Positions 17,109 through 25,129 of a stretch of 44,661 nucleotides of DNA are shown in pieces (the stretch's first letter is position 1; each line of letters opens with the position of its first letter). Origin of the DNA: 66-474 sp050737995. Its GTDB lineage: Bacteria; Pseudomonadota; Gammaproteobacteria; Xanthomonadales; Rhodanobacteraceae. The stretch covers positions 1 to 44,661 of the forward strand of contig JBOHYR010000064.1 in NCBI GenBank assembly GCA_050737995.1. The letters run 5' to 3'. The position numbers and the translations under genes are program-made. Under the pieces are notes generated by a model, which was not told the DNA's origin, did not search any database, and saw only the letters and a list, made by a program, of their open reading frames with translations.

Positions 17109-17819
17109 CTAGCTAGTGCCCAACACCCGCCGGTAAGTGGTTTTGTCGATGCCGTAACACGGGCAGGACATCGCCTCCAGACCCGCGCGGTCGAGGATAT
17201 GGACTTTCCCGTACCGATACTTGATCAGGCCGAGCGATTGCAGGATCCGTGCAGCCTCGGTCACCCCCGAGCGGCGCACGCCGAGCATGTAAGCCAAGAA
17301 GTCGTGTGTGACTTGAAAATCGTCCAAACCGGCGCGGTCACTGGACATCAACAGCCAGCGCGCCAGCCGCTTCTCGAGAAGGTGTCCATGGATGCAGACG
17401 GCCGCTTGCGAGAATTGCACCATCAGCACGTAAACGTAGGCCGCGAGCCGGCGACGCAGCGCCAGGCTGCGTTCCATTTCGTTGTGTAGCTGCGCTGCCT
17501 CGATCACCAATGCATCGCCGGCTCCCTGCACCAGCGCGCGTTGCGGGCACTCCATTATACCCAGCACCAACCCGGCGCCGATCATACCCTCGGGGCCCGA
17601 CAGCCCGACCTCCAGATCTGCCTCTTCGTCGACCTGGGTGACCAGGGAAAAGAAAGAATCCACCGGAAACCAGGCATGGCTGAGCCGCTGGCCCGCTTCG
17701 ACGATGGTTTTTCCGAGTGGCACTTGTACCCGTTCGCAAAGTGCGAGCAGACCCTCCCGCTCCGCGTCCGGTAGGCCTGAGATAAGGCGATTGGCAGCCG
17801 GCAGATCGGTCTGCGTCAT
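17109..17819 (-). CDS. Crp/Fnr family transcriptional regulator
   Basis: 236 residues. The N-terminal beta-roll includes VPLGKTIVEAGQRLSHAWFPVDSFFS and GPEGMIGAGLVLG. The long dimer helix is followed by a winged helix-turn-helix (VTHDFLAYMLGVRRSGVTEAARILQ, GLIKYRYGKVHILDR). The Gly-Glu...Arg-Ser pair that binds cAMP in CRP and the Cys set that binds the Fe-S cluster in FNR are not present, so the signal is unknown. The end reads MSCPCYG, a C-x-C-Y motif shared with the two regulators at 19363 and 20347. ATG 17819 gives the usual family length. Confidence 0.87.
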   Translation of the reverse strand: MTQTDLPAANRLISGLPDAEREGLLALCERVQVPLGKTIVEAGQRLSHAWFPVDSFFSLVTQVDEEADLEVGLSGPEGMIGAGLVLGIMECPQRALVQGAGDALVIEAAQLHNEMERSLALRRRLAAYVYVLMVQFSQAAVCIHGHLLEKRLARWLLMSSDRAGLDDFQVTHDFLAYMLGVRRSGVTEAARILQSLGLIKYRYGKVHILDRAGLEAMSCPCYGIDKTTYRRVLGTS

Positions 17820-18217
17820 GGGGAGCTCCGAGTCGTGAGCCTTGGTGCAGCAGCACCAACGGCCGACACGAGGAGATGGAAACATTCCCTATGGCGGAGG
17901 AGCGCAACCTTACGGGGGCAGCGACTGACAGGGCTACTGTATGCCCAGCGATGTTATTTTTCCGAACCGGTGGCGTACAGTCTCGGCAGGGAATCCGTGC
18001 CAAGCATGGTCCTGATGAAAAGACCGCCTTGGCGCCATCGCGCGGCGCTTGTGCGGTTGAAGGAAACGTTGCGCCGCTTTGCGGCGGCGTGTCTCGATCA
18101 ACCGTCGGCCTCAGGAGATCTGGCGACCGTATTTTGCGTTGCGCCGCCGGCTGGACCCGCCGACCGAACGCTGCCGATACGCCGTGGCGTCCGGCGTTTC
18201 GGGCGCGTCGATGCGCC
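17820..18217. other. Region between a Crp/Fnr gene and a cupin gene
   Basis: It contains the promoter region of the Crp/Fnr gene (17819) and no recognisable gene. Plus-strand frames here are Arg-rich and unlike proteins. Confidence 0.4.
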
Positions 18218-18523
18218 TCAGTATGCGGGCGGTGAATAGAAGTTCAGTGTTCGCAGGTTCGTCGTCCCGGTGTTGCGAATTTCGTGGGCTTCACCCTTCT
18301 CGATCAGCAGCACGGTTCCGGATTCCAGAACCCTTTGTCGGCCGTTGACGATGGCTTCCCCGCGACCTGCGATGACATACAGCCACTGATCGGAATCGTC
18401 GTGCGCGTTGCCGGGGCCGCCTGTCGATTCGCCCTTTCGCAAGGTCATCTCGGCAACCTGCCCCCTCAAGGTGCCTGGACCGACGCGGAATCCTTGCTCG
18501 AAATTCAGTGCCTTGCTGCGCAT
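18218..18523 (-). CDS. Small cupin domain protein
   Basis: 101 residues forming one conserved cupin barrel. It has GGPGNAHDDSDQWLYVIAGRGE (motif 1, G-x-x-x-H-x-H-x-x-E-like with H-D-D-S-D-Q-W), VLESGTVLLIEKGEAHEIRNTG (motif 2, P/E-G-x-x-x-x-x-x-x-x-x-H-x-x-x-N) and LRTLNFYSPPAY. The metal-ligand set is partly changed (DSDQ replacing HxHxxE), so catalysis is uncertain and a binding or isomerase role is possible. GGAGG lies 6 bases before ATG 18523. Its neighbours are regulators and stress proteins. Confidence 0.8.
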   Translation of the reverse strand: MRSKALNFEQGFRVGPGTLRGQVAEMTLRKGESTGGPGNAHDDSDQWLYVIAGRGEAIVNGRQRVLESGTVLLIEKGEAHEIRNTGTTNLRTLNFYSPPAY

Positions 18524-18688
18524 CCAATCCTCCGTTCCAGATCTGGAGTCGTGCTCGCTGGCAGACGCCGCTTGGCGGCGACCTTTTCGCTCATGCGTTG
18601 TTTGCACGCCCGCCCGATTAATCCCGCGCCGGAAACATTGGGGATAGCGACGTCGCCGCGCCGCTGTGCTTGCAGTGGCGCGCCTCGA

Positions 18689-19000
18689 TCAAAAGCGATC
18701 AATGTATTCGACGACAACGCCGAGATCGCGAGCCGCGATCTCGACGAGATTGCGTACCCGTTCGGCGGCTCCCGGATACAGCGCATGGATTTCCACGTCG
18801 TGGAAGTCGCTGCCGGCAAAATCATCGGAGCCCGCCGAACTCGAATCCTCGCGCATGTGCACCATCTCGGCGCCAACCTCGACGACGCGGTCGACGTCGT
18901 CGAGCGAGCGCATCTTGTCAATCAGTGTCGACACTTGCTCACCGTTCCCGTCGAAGCGGAAGCGGACCGTGCACAAATCACCACCTGACATCATCATCAT
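18689..19000 (-). CDS. Conserved small protein of unknown function
   Basis: 103 residues starting at the first of four consecutive ATG codons (19000, 18997, 18994, 18991), with AAAAGGA about 10 bases upstream. It reads CTVRFRFDGNGEQVSTLIDKMRSLDDVDRVVEVG, then HMREDSSSAGSDDF, then FHDVEIHALYPGAAERVRNLVEIAARDLGVVVEYIDRF. The two beta-alpha-beta halves suggest a small ferredoxin-like fold. I recall similar unannotated proteins in Xanthomonadales but no function. The run of four Met codons makes the exact start uncertain by three residues. Confidence 0.65.
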   Translation of the reverse strand: MMMMSGGDLCTVRFRFDGNGEQVSTLIDKMRSLDDVDRVVEVGAEMVHMREDSSSAGSDDFAGSDFHDVEIHALYPGAAERVRNLVEIAARDLGVVVEYIDRF

Positions 19001-19362
19001 GGCATTTTCATCCTTTTGGAGCCACCGATCACTTCCAGCCCGTGACCGATCCGGATCTGAATATTCCGATGCCTCCGCACCAGACTGGCGCCACTTCGCG
19101 TCGTTGACCTCTGCCTCGCTGCCATGTGCTTCTCCATGCGTTCGCCGAAGTACAGTGAAACACGAATGCTCGCGCGCGCATCGTTCGCGCCGTGTCAAGG
19201 ACACGTTACGGCCACGGATGCATTCATCCCGCGTTAAAAAAATGGCGACGCTCGAAGCCCCTTCAACTGCCGCACGGAAGATTGTGCGGCGACGTACATT
19301 TCATTTACATATTTTTCTAGTAGCATCTGGGGCTTGGTGGATCCTTGAATGCAAGTATTCCG

Positions 19363-20169
19363 ATGAGCACAGTGTCTGCTGGATGCGCCTTGCCCAATGA
19401 GTTGCTCACGGCGTTGCCAGAAGAAGATCGTCAACGGCTTTCCGCGTATCTCGAGCCCATCGAGCTTTCGCTTGGCGAGGTGTTGTACGAGCCAGGTCAG
19501 ATTCAGACTTTCGCCTACTTTCCGACCAGCGCCGTTGTCTCGAAGTTGTACGTGACCGAAACCGGCGGGACGGGCGCCATAGCGCTCGTCGGCAACGATG
19601 GTCTGGTGGGCTTTTCGCTGTTCCTGGGTGGCAGGACAGCGCCTACCCGGGCGGTGGTACAAAGTGCCGGTTCCGCGTATCGCATCAAGGGCGATACGCT
19701 GCGCCGTGAGTTCGTGAAAATCGGCGTTCTTCAGCAATTGATGCTGCGGTATACAGAGGCGCTGCTGATCCAGATCGGACAAACCGTGATCTGCAGCCGC
19801 CATCACACCATCCAGCAGCAATTGTGTCGTTGGTTGCTGATGATCATGGATCGTGTGGCATCGAACGAATTGGTCATGACCCACGAGCTGATCGCACGCA
19901 TGCTCGGTGTGCGCCGCGAAGGCGTGACCGAGGCTGCGACCAGGCTGAAACGGGCGAGGGTAATTCACTACACGCGCGGTTGCATCGAGATAATCAACCG
20001 TCCCCGCATGGAGGCGTTGTCATGCGATTGCTACCATGCGGTCCGAAATGAGCAGGCCCGCCTGATGCCGTGGAGCCACGTCGCGACAGATCGCAATCGA
20101 GGCGAACGCGAAGCGAAGACCCCGTCGCAAGTCATGCCGCTACGACAGATCGCCGCCATCAGCGACTGA
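19363..20169 (+). CDS. Crp/Fnr family transcriptional regulator
   Basis: 268 residues. Beta-roll: LSLGEVLYEPGQIQTFAYFPTSAVV, LVGNDGLVGFSLFLGG and PTRAVVQSAG. Helix-turn-helix: MTHELIARMLGVRREGVTEAATRLK, then VIHYTRGCIEIINR. The C-terminus has ALSCDCYHAV, the same C-x-C-Y motif as its two neighbours, followed by about 40 extra basic residues. The phosphate-binding cassette lacks the cAMP-binding Glu and Ser. Start uncertain: ATG 19363 lacks a ribosome-binding site, and TTG 19345 follows GGTGGA only 3 bases upstream. Divergent from the small protein at 18689. Confidence 0.87.
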   Translation: MSTVSAGCALPNELLTALPEEDRQRLSAYLEPIELSLGEVLYEPGQIQTFAYFPTSAVVSKLYVTETGGTGAIALVGNDGLVGFSLFLGGRTAPTRAVVQSAGSAYRIKGDTLRREFVKIGVLQQLMLRYTEALLIQIGQTVICSRHHTIQQQLCRWLLMIMDRVASNELVMTHELIARMLGVRREGVTEAATRLKRARVIHYTRGCIEIINRPRMEALSCDCYHAVRNEQARLMPWSHVATDRNRGEREAKTPSQVMPLRQIAAISD

Positions 20170-20346
20170 TGCACCCCGTCGTTCCGTTCAACTGAACGAG
20201 GCGTTGCAAATGTCGCTGGATGGTGCGCCGCGAATTTGCGCCCCGCGGAGTTGAGGCATATAGTCAAGGGACCGTACCTGATATACGTCGGCCGCCCGGT
20301 TTTTTTCGTTTGGCATTTGTAATGCATGCTTTTTCGCATCTAGCCG

Positions 20347-21129
20347 ATGGCTGCAAGCGACAGTACAGATGTCATGTCCACGCCAGTAAGCACGCCGCCC
20401 CGCGCCACGGCAAACATATCCTCGACCAAAGAGGTCTGGGGCGCATCCGGCAATCGCCTGCTCGATGCCCTGCCGCGTGCAGACCGCGCGCGCATAGTGC
20501 GCGCCTGCAAAGCGGTGGACCTGCGATTGGGCGATGTGCTGCATGAGCCAGGGCAGCGGATGCGCTACGCGTGGTTCCCGCTGAGTGGTTGCGTGTCGCT
20601 GCTGACCCCCTCGGAGCACCGCTCCGAGCAGCAAATCTACCTGGTGGGCAACGAGGGCATGCTTGGCACGGTGCTGGTACTAGGCGTCGAGGAATCGTAT
20701 CAGCGTGCACTGGTGCTGGACACGGGAAAGGCACTACGCATCTACGCGCCCGCGCTGCGCCGCGAGTTGAAGCTCAGCGAGTCGCTGCGGCGGAAACTCC
20801 ATCGCTATGTGCACGTGCTGATGACACAACTGGTGCAGAACGCGGTATGTCTGGCTTCCCACAAAGTAGAGCAACGCCTTGCGCACTGGTTGTTGATGAT
20901 CCACGTTCGAGCAAGCGTCGAACCCTTGACTATTACCCAGTCAGCCCTTGCCGAATTGCTTGGCGTCCGCCGGGTCGGCGTCAGCGCGGCCGCGAGCGCG
21001 TTGCAGCGGCGCGGGCTGATCCGTTATTCGCGGGGCCGCCTTGTCGTGACCGACCGGCCCGCGCTGGTGCGCGCCGCGTGCGGTTGTTACCACGCCAATC
21101 GCATTAGCCAACAACGTTGGTTGGGTTGA
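20347..21129 (+). CDS. Crp/Fnr family transcriptional regulator
   Basis: 260 residues, third regulator of the same type. Its beta-roll reads LRLGDVLHEPGQRMRYAWFPLSGCVS and LVGNEGMLGTVLVLGVEESYQRALV; its helix-turn-helix is ITQSALAELLGVRRVGVSAAASALQ, and the end is AACGCYHAN. The shared frame with the gene at 19363 (about 177 bases apart, same strand) suggests an old tandem duplication that has diverged widely. The N-terminal 30 residues are Ser/Thr-rich and unlike the others; an ATG at 20374 is an alternative start. No canonical cAMP- or Fe-S-binding residues. Confidence 0.87.
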   Translation: MAASDSTDVMSTPVSTPPRATANISSTKEVWGASGNRLLDALPRADRARIVRACKAVDLRLGDVLHEPGQRMRYAWFPLSGCVSLLTPSEHRSEQQIYLVGNEGMLGTVLVLGVEESYQRALVLDTGKALRIYAPALRRELKLSESLRRKLHRYVHVLMTQLVQNAVCLASHKVEQRLAHWLLMIHVRASVEPLTITQSALAELLGVRRVGVSAAASALQRRGLIRYSRGRLVVTDRPALVRAACGCYHANRISQQRWLG

Positions 21130-21487
21130 TGCAATAGTCGTCGCGTTAACGCGAGGCCGCGGTCGCGTTCCGCTTTCCTGGATTTCAGTTCCGTTCTGCG
21201 ACTCGGGGACTACTGTGCATGTGCGCAGTACTTATCGTGCTGTGCAGAAATTATTATGGACGTCTATACGTCTGTATCGGCTATCGTTGTGATACGGGTG
21301 AGCTGCTTGGAGGAATCCCTGTGACACGTCCGCGAGACGGCTTGCGTGCCAATTCGGGGATCGATGATTTCACGTTCCTTTAACTAGGCATCGAAATTTT
21401 TCTTCCGTAATGTTCGCTTTCGTACATACGCCCCTGTATCCGCATGAGAAGCTTTGCTCCGGACAAGGGCAGCCACGGAAGTTATCG
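21130..21487. other. Intergenic region, AT-richer
   Basis: No gene. It contains a short palindrome, GACGT at 21259-21263 and ACGTC at 21268-21272 with 4 bases between, close to AAATTATTATGG. These could belong to a promoter for the genes starting at 21488, but this is weak. Confidence 0.35.
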
Positions 21488-21898
21488 ATGGACACGATTC
21501 CCGCCAACCTGCGCACACTCGTAGAACAGCTTGACGACTCCCGGCAGTTTCACGATGCTGCGGCGCAGCAATCGAGTGGTGCCCTCGGCGAGCGACATCG
21601 CGACAAGGCGAGGGCATACGCCGCGATGCTCTCTGAAATCGGCGAGTGGGAATCGCGCAACAGTGACGGCGGCGAGCCGAAACATTCCGCTGCATCCTCG
21701 GTCGACCCCGATTGTACGAATCCCGGCGACGGCTACGCCGCACTGCTGGATCGAGTTTACCGCATCCATCGCGCGATCGCGACTCACAGCGCGGTAGCGC
21801 CCATCGCGGAAATCATTCGAATACGCGCAACCGGTAACGCCATGGACGGCGAGGCCAGGGACGGCCGCCGGCGCGCAGGGGAGCGCGTGCGTTGTTGA
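21488..21898 (+). CDS. Small helical protein, DUF2383-like N-terminus
   Basis: 136 residues. The opening LRTLVEQLDDSRQFHDAAAQ and the following RDKARAYAAMLSEIGEW resemble helices 1-2 of the DUF2383 (PA2169-type) four-helix-bundle proteins, which are found in bacterial stress gene clusters; function not established. The second half (RVYRIHRAIATHSAVAPIAEI) is less like the family and ends with an Arg-rich tail. ATG 21488 is chosen because the protein-like wording begins there. The next two genes on this strand start with a similar helix, so the three may be relatives. Confidence 0.5.
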   Translation: MDTIPANLRTLVEQLDDSRQFHDAAAQQSSGALGERHRDKARAYAAMLSEIGEWESRNSDGGEPKHSAASSVDPDCTNPGDGYAALLDRVYRIHRAIATHSAVAPIAEIIRIRATGNAMDGEARDGRRRAGERVRC

Positions 21899-22002
21899 AC
21901 CATTTGCAACAGAGGCAAACTTGCTGACTCGGCAATGGAGAAAGCCGTGAATGTTGACAAGAGAAATGTTGCACGAAGGACGAGCAGAGAATCTGACCGG
22001 GT

Positions 22003-22335
22003 GTGCGGGCTGGATGGCCGAGTGGAAGGCGTGGACCGCGAAACATACTCGATCTGTTGGTGGTCATCGAAGACGAAGGCCGCTTCCACGCAGCGGCTGG
22101 GCTGCTGACCGAAGACCGCGTTGAACGCGAGCGTTACCGCAGGCTTGCGCGCGCAGATTTGGCGCTGCTTGCGACCATCAGACGTGGTCTAGCCAGCGCC
22201 GCACGTCGGCACGTCTCGCGCCGCGAGCGCGCACGCCAACTGCAACGGTATGCGCTTCAACTGATGCTCGGATCGCAACGGCCTCGTCGCTATGCATTGT
22301 TGTCAACCACCAACAGACAAGGAGGCGGAACATGA
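22003..22335 (+). CDS. Small helical protein related to its neighbours
   Basis: 110 residues from GTG 22003. After a Gly/Arg-rich start of doubtful reality it reads ILDLLVVIEDEGRFHAAAGLL and RYRRLARADLALLATIRRGL. This aligns by eye with the first helices of the proteins at 21488 and 22332 (L-x-x-L ... D-x-x-R/G-x-F-H-x-A-A). The rest is Arg-rich. Its TGA overlaps the next ATG (22332-22335, ATGA), which supports translation of this frame. The start is uncertain and the gene may be partly decayed. Confidence 0.4.
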   Translation: MRAGWPSGRRGPRNILDLLVVIEDEGRFHAAAGLLTEDRVERERYRRLARADLALLATIRRGLASAARRHVSRRERARQLQRYALQLMLGSQRPRRYALLSTTNRQGGGT

Positions 22336-22841
22336 ATTCCAAAGAGTGCGCGATCGTGCAAAAACTGATTTCTGAACTTGACGATACGCGTGTGCATTAC
22401 GCGAACCTGGCGCCCTTGCTCATCCGCCCGCATCTGAAATTTCTGGTCGAGCGACTTACCAAGTCGCACGTCGCCATCGCGGAGGATCTGGCCGGGCAGA
22501 TGGACTTGGCCGGTGGAGTGACCGCACGCAGGGGCGGAAGCATTATGGTCAAACTTCGTGCCAGGATCGAATGCTTGCTGACGATGGCCAACGTAGACAT
22601 CGATCTCGGTTGCCTGAAGCACATCGCCCACCATGAAGTGCGCGTCACCCGGCGATTCCGCGAGACCCTGGACGGAGTGTTGGGGCTGCATCAGAACCTG
22701 CACCGCGAACTGTGCCAGCTTGAGCGCGCAGTCTTCCGGATCGAAGCACTGATGCGCGAAATGGAGACGCCCGAATTGACCATTAACCACGACGCGGCGA
22801 CCGTTACCTCCCACCTGATTCACGGGAGGCGTGGGCCTTGA
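22332..22841 (+). CDS. DUF2383-like four-helix-bundle protein
   Basis: 169 residues, start ATG 22332 preceded by AAGGAGG. Text CAIVQKLISELDDTRVHYANLA, HLKFLVERLTKSHVAIAEDLAGQM, GGSIMVKLRARIECLLTMANVD and LKHIAHHEVRVTRRFRETLDGV follows the helix order of DUF2383 / PA2169 proteins: helix 1 with D-x-x-x-x-Y, helix 2 with E-R-x-x-x-H-x-x-x-A-x-x-L, a Gly-rich turn, then helices 3 and 4. Function is unknown. It is the third similar gene in a row and is followed directly by a broken CsbD gene. Confidence 0.65.
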   Translation: MNSKECAIVQKLISELDDTRVHYANLAPLLIRPHLKFLVERLTKSHVAIAEDLAGQMDLAGGVTARRGGSIMVKLRARIECLLTMANVDIDLGCLKHIAHHEVRVTRRFRETLDGVLGLHQNLHRELCQLERAVFRIEALMREMETPELTINHDAATVTSHLIHGRRGP

Positions 22842-22986
22842 ACGACGACAACATCAAGGGTCAGTGGAAACAGCCCAGTGGCAAGCTCAAGGTCCAATGG
22901 GCGGATTGATCGTTGACGACTTGAGAATCGCCAGGGAAGAAGCGAGAAAGCAGGTGGCGATCCTCGAGACCAAAGAGTTAAAAAAG
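22838..22986 (+). pseudogene. Decayed CsbD-like stress protein gene
   Basis: From TTG 22838 the frame gives NDDNIKGQWKQPSGKLKVQWAD and then stops. This is the N-terminus of a CsbD protein (N-x-D-x-I-x-G-x-W-K-Q-x-x-G-K-x-K-x-Q-W). The end of the same family appears in another frame just downstream: LIVDDLRIAREEARKQVA, matching the C-terminal helix D-E-A-E-K-Q-V. About 25 central residues are missing and the frame is shifted, so the gene is broken. CsbD proteins are general-stress proteins of unknown mechanism. A complete CsbD-like gene lies at 24193. Confidence 0.7.
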
Positions 22987-23234
22987 ATGCATATCGCTCC
23001 ACTCAGACTACCGAATTGCCGGTCGTTAACGTTCAGAATGACCAGCGGTCCCCGATATTTTGATCGGGATTTTCAAGCGGCAAAAGGAAGCGCCGTACTG
23101 TTCGTCAGAATGCCTCACCCCTAGACGCTCTGGCGAACGAGCCGGGATTCCCCCATCCCGGCCTACTTCGAGTCTTTCCACGGAAGGGTCGGCTCGAAGA
23201 CCAATTCCCCTAACCGGCCAACATGGAGTTTCAC

Positions 23235-23408
23235 ATGAATTCCCGTCGCAACCCCGCGCAGCGTGACCCGCAGGACCCAAGCAAGAAGTCTCCACAACGT
23301 TTCCCTCCGCACCGCCGTGATCCGTCGAATGACGATGAAATACCCGTAAAGAGGGACCCGATACGCAAACGTCAAGGGGATGCTCTCCGAAACCAAGACG
23401 ATCGCTGA
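23235..23408 (+). CDS. Small basic, Pro/Arg/Asp-rich protein
   Basis: 57 residues beginning MNSRRNPAQRDPQDPSKKS and continuing with RRDPSNDDEIPVKRDPIRK. The composition (Arg, Asp, Pro, Gln, Lys; almost no hydrophobics) is that of the short disordered stress proteins found beside BON and CsbD genes in this type of cluster. GGAG is 6 bases before ATG 23235. Low sequence complexity limits certainty; function unknown. Confidence 0.5.
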   Translation: MNSRRNPAQRDPQDPSKKSPQRFPPHRRDPSNDDEIPVKRDPIRKRQGDALRNQDDR

Positions 23409-23436
23409 AACCGTCTCAACAACCTCCGGCAACGGA

Positions 23437-23600
23437 GTTCTCTTAAAACTGTGCCTTGCGACAACCGCATTCTTCCTTGCGGCATGTGCGCGGCTCGCGG
23501 CAAGCTCGAGAGTGACATTGCCACCAAGAAGGCCATCGCGGCTGCGAAAAGCGTGCTGGGCGTAAAGCAGGTCGATGCATCCGGCCTGAAGTCGAGGTAA
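23437..23600 (+). pseudogene. Fragment of a BON-domain gene with a separated lipoprotein-like signal
   Basis: ATG 23484 opens a 38-codon frame reading KLESDIATKKAIAAAKSVLG and VKQVDASGLKSR, stop 23598-23600. It matches the end of a BON domain: compare KRDINKAKKAAMKVKG and VKHVDTSGLQV in the intact gene at 23733. Directly upstream, in another frame, LLKLCLATTAFFLAACA looks like a signal peptide with a lipobox (LAAC). The most likely history is a former lipoprotein-type BON gene whose middle was lost and whose frame shifted. Confidence 0.6.
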
Positions 23601-23732
23601 ACGAGCGTTCGCGTATTCATCCTCTGTTGTTGCGCTCGCGACTATCACAACACGTGAGGTTCGACGGAGTAATGCACGGCCTTCAAAAACACAACCATTG
23701 AACCCCATCCACTCTCAACCAGGAGCTACATC

Positions 23733-24095
23733 ATGAAAACCCGTATCGCTGTTGCCATCGCTTCCCTGCTAGTTGCCTCCGTCGGTACTACCGCATACGC
23801 GCAAAGTGCGCAGCAGGCAACGCCGCCACAAACGTCGTCCATGTCCAGCCAGTCGATGTCGAATGACAGCATGTCGAGTGACACCATCAGTCAGAAGGTG
23901 AAGCATGAGCTGACAGAGCACGGCGTGACGGCAACAAACGTGAATGTCACTTTCCAGGATGGCACCGCGACCCTCACCGGTAGGGTGGCCAGCAAGCGCG
24001 ATATCAATAAGGCCAAGAAAGCCGCAATGAAGGTCAAAGGCGTCAAGCACGTCGATACCTCCGGTCTGCAGGTGCAGGCGAAAAGCAGTAGTTAA
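23733..24095 (+). CDS. Periplasmic BON domain protein (OsmY-like)
   Basis: 120 residues. Signal peptide MKTRIAVAIASLLVASVGTTAYA; a Gln/Ser/Met-rich linker (QSAQQATPPQTSSMSSQSMS) follows. One BON domain occupies about residues 48-115, reading SQKVKHELTEHGVTATNVNVTF, GTATLTGRVASKRDINKAKK and VKHVDTSGL. BON domains bind phospholipid membranes and OsmY-type proteins are periplasmic and stress-induced. CAGGAG precedes ATG 23733. Its intact state next to the fragment at 23437-23600 suggests tandem duplication with one copy lost. Confidence 0.85.
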   Translation: MKTRIAVAIASLLVASVGTTAYAQSAQQATPPQTSSMSSQSMSNDSMSSDTISQKVKHELTEHGVTATNVNVTFQDGTATLTGRVASKRDINKAKKAAMKVKGVKHVDTSGLQVQAKSSS

Positions 24096-24192
24096 TGCCC
24101 AGCCGCCGACTGGGTAGCGCTGGTCGCGCATGACCTGTTCAATCGCATGGACGATCCCAAGTTGACGGTTCGCAGTGATCGGAGAAACTCGC

Positions 24193-24414
24193 ATGGATGA
24201 CGACAGGGTCGAAGGACAGCGGTCGCAGCTTTACGTCAAACCGATGACGCGGTGGAGCAAGCTGACCGAAGGCGATATGGGTGTCGCCAACGGGAATGCC
24301 GACTATCCAGCTGCCAAACTGCGGGAGCGCCACGGCGTCGCAGACACCGGAGCAAATCACCAGATACTGGAGTTTGATCTCGACGTACTGGAGGACGATG
24401 AATTGGGCGAGTGA
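24193..24414 (+). CDS. Divergent CsbD-like protein
   Basis: 73 residues from ATG 24193. MDDDRVEGQRSQLYVKPM, TRWSKLTEGDMGVANGNADY and AAKLRERHGVADTGANHQI follow the CsbD pattern: D-x-R-V-E-G ... x-W-G-K-L-T-D-D-D-L ... G-K-L-Q-E-R-Y-G-x-A-x-D-E-A. Several positions normally conserved are changed and the end (FDLDVLEDDELGE) is extra-acidic. CsbD proteins belong to the general stress response; mechanism unknown. A terminator-like hairpin follows at 24558. Confidence 0.65.
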   Translation: MDDDRVEGQRSQLYVKPMTRWSKLTEGDMGVANGNADYPAAKLRERHGVADTGANHQILEFDLDVLEDDELGE

Positions 24415-24557
24415 CATGGGTTTGGAGGGAACCGTCCCCCATCGGTCTCTCTCCACACGATGCAGGATGCGTCGCGAACGGCGCCTGGTTGCGGTGAACG
24501 CACCTGGCCCATCGGTCGGATCGGCCTGGTCTCCGCCATTGGCGCCGATCCGACTCG

Positions 24558-24600
24558 CTCCGGGCATGCCATGGATGGCATGCCCGGAGTTCTTTCTTTC
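24558..24600 (+). terminator. Intrinsic terminator-like hairpin
   Basis: CTCCGGGCATGCCAT (24558-24572) is the exact reverse complement of ATGGCATGCCCGGAG (24575-24589), with two bases between, and is followed by TTCTTTCTTTC. The strong GC-rich stem plus pyrimidine/T run fits rho-independent termination of plus-strand transcripts from the BON/CsbD genes. Confidence 0.7.
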
Positions 24601-24683
24601 AACCCGCCGTTGCGAACAGCACGACTCGCATGGCGATTCTGGTCCGTTGGCAGGGCCTTGCTGAACCAAAGAGGGGTATCGTC

Positions 24684-24851
24684 ATGCTTTACTACGCAGT
24701 CGTTTTCATCATCATCGCACTGATCGCTGGATTCTTCGGATTCTTTGGTGTCGCCGGCCTCGCGGCAACCATCGCCAAGATCCTGTTCGTCATCTTCATC
24801 ATCCTGTTCATCTTGTCGCTCATCTTCGGGCGTCGTAGACCACCAGTTTAG
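24684..24851 (+). CDS. DUF1328 family small membrane protein
   Basis: 55 residues, the usual length of this family (YtjA-like). MLYYAVVFIIIALIAGFFGF, GVAGLAATIAKILFVIFI and LSLIFGRR form two membrane helices with the family-typical A-x-I-A-G-x-F-G-F-x-G-x-A and A-K-I-L-F segment. GAGGGG is placed well before ATG 24684. DUF1328 genes commonly sit in stress clusters with BON and CsbD genes, as here; their role is not known. Inner-membrane location is inferred. Confidence 0.9.
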   Translation: MLYYAVVFIIIALIAGFFGFFGVAGLAATIAKILFVIFIILFILSLIFGRRRPPV

Positions 24852-25104
24852 ACCGCAACAAAACTATGGTTGCGTCGTGATCGGGGCGGAGGTGGGAACA
24901 CCGCCGCGCCGGTCACGCTGCGGGTGGCAGCACTCGCGGAGCTGGCCACACGGGAGACGCGCCCAGGCAGCACGGTATGGCATAGAGGGTCACTTTGCGA
25001 TCCACAGAAACCCGGAGCAAGAAGATGAGCGGTACGACCAGATGAAGATGGGTGTGTAAGCAGCCGCCTTGGGAGGCTCCCGATTTGAGGCGCTCACCGA
25101 TAAA

Positions 25105-25125
25105 GCCCCCCGGCTCTGCCGGGGG
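25105..25125 (-). terminator. Hairpin terminator after the DUF1206 gene
   Basis: On the plus strand, CCCCCGGC (25107-25114) and GCCGGGGG (25118-25125) pair around TCT. It lies just past the DUF1206 stop, and reading the minus strand it is followed by GCTTTATC. This is the probable 3-prime end of the long minus-strand array. Confidence 0.65.
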
Positions 25126-25129
25126 ATAC

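Noticed and set aside
21259..21272. Palindrome GACGT-N4-ACGTC as a Crp/Fnr binding site
   Set aside because: It is only 5 bases per arm and does not resemble the TTGAT-N4-ATCAA or TGTGA-N6-TCACA consensus; no second copy found in front of other genes.
23163..23708. 181-codon minus-strand open frame across the BON relic region
   Set aside because: It conflicts with the plus-strand BON fragment and small ORF, lacks a ribosome-binding site and has no recognisable domain.
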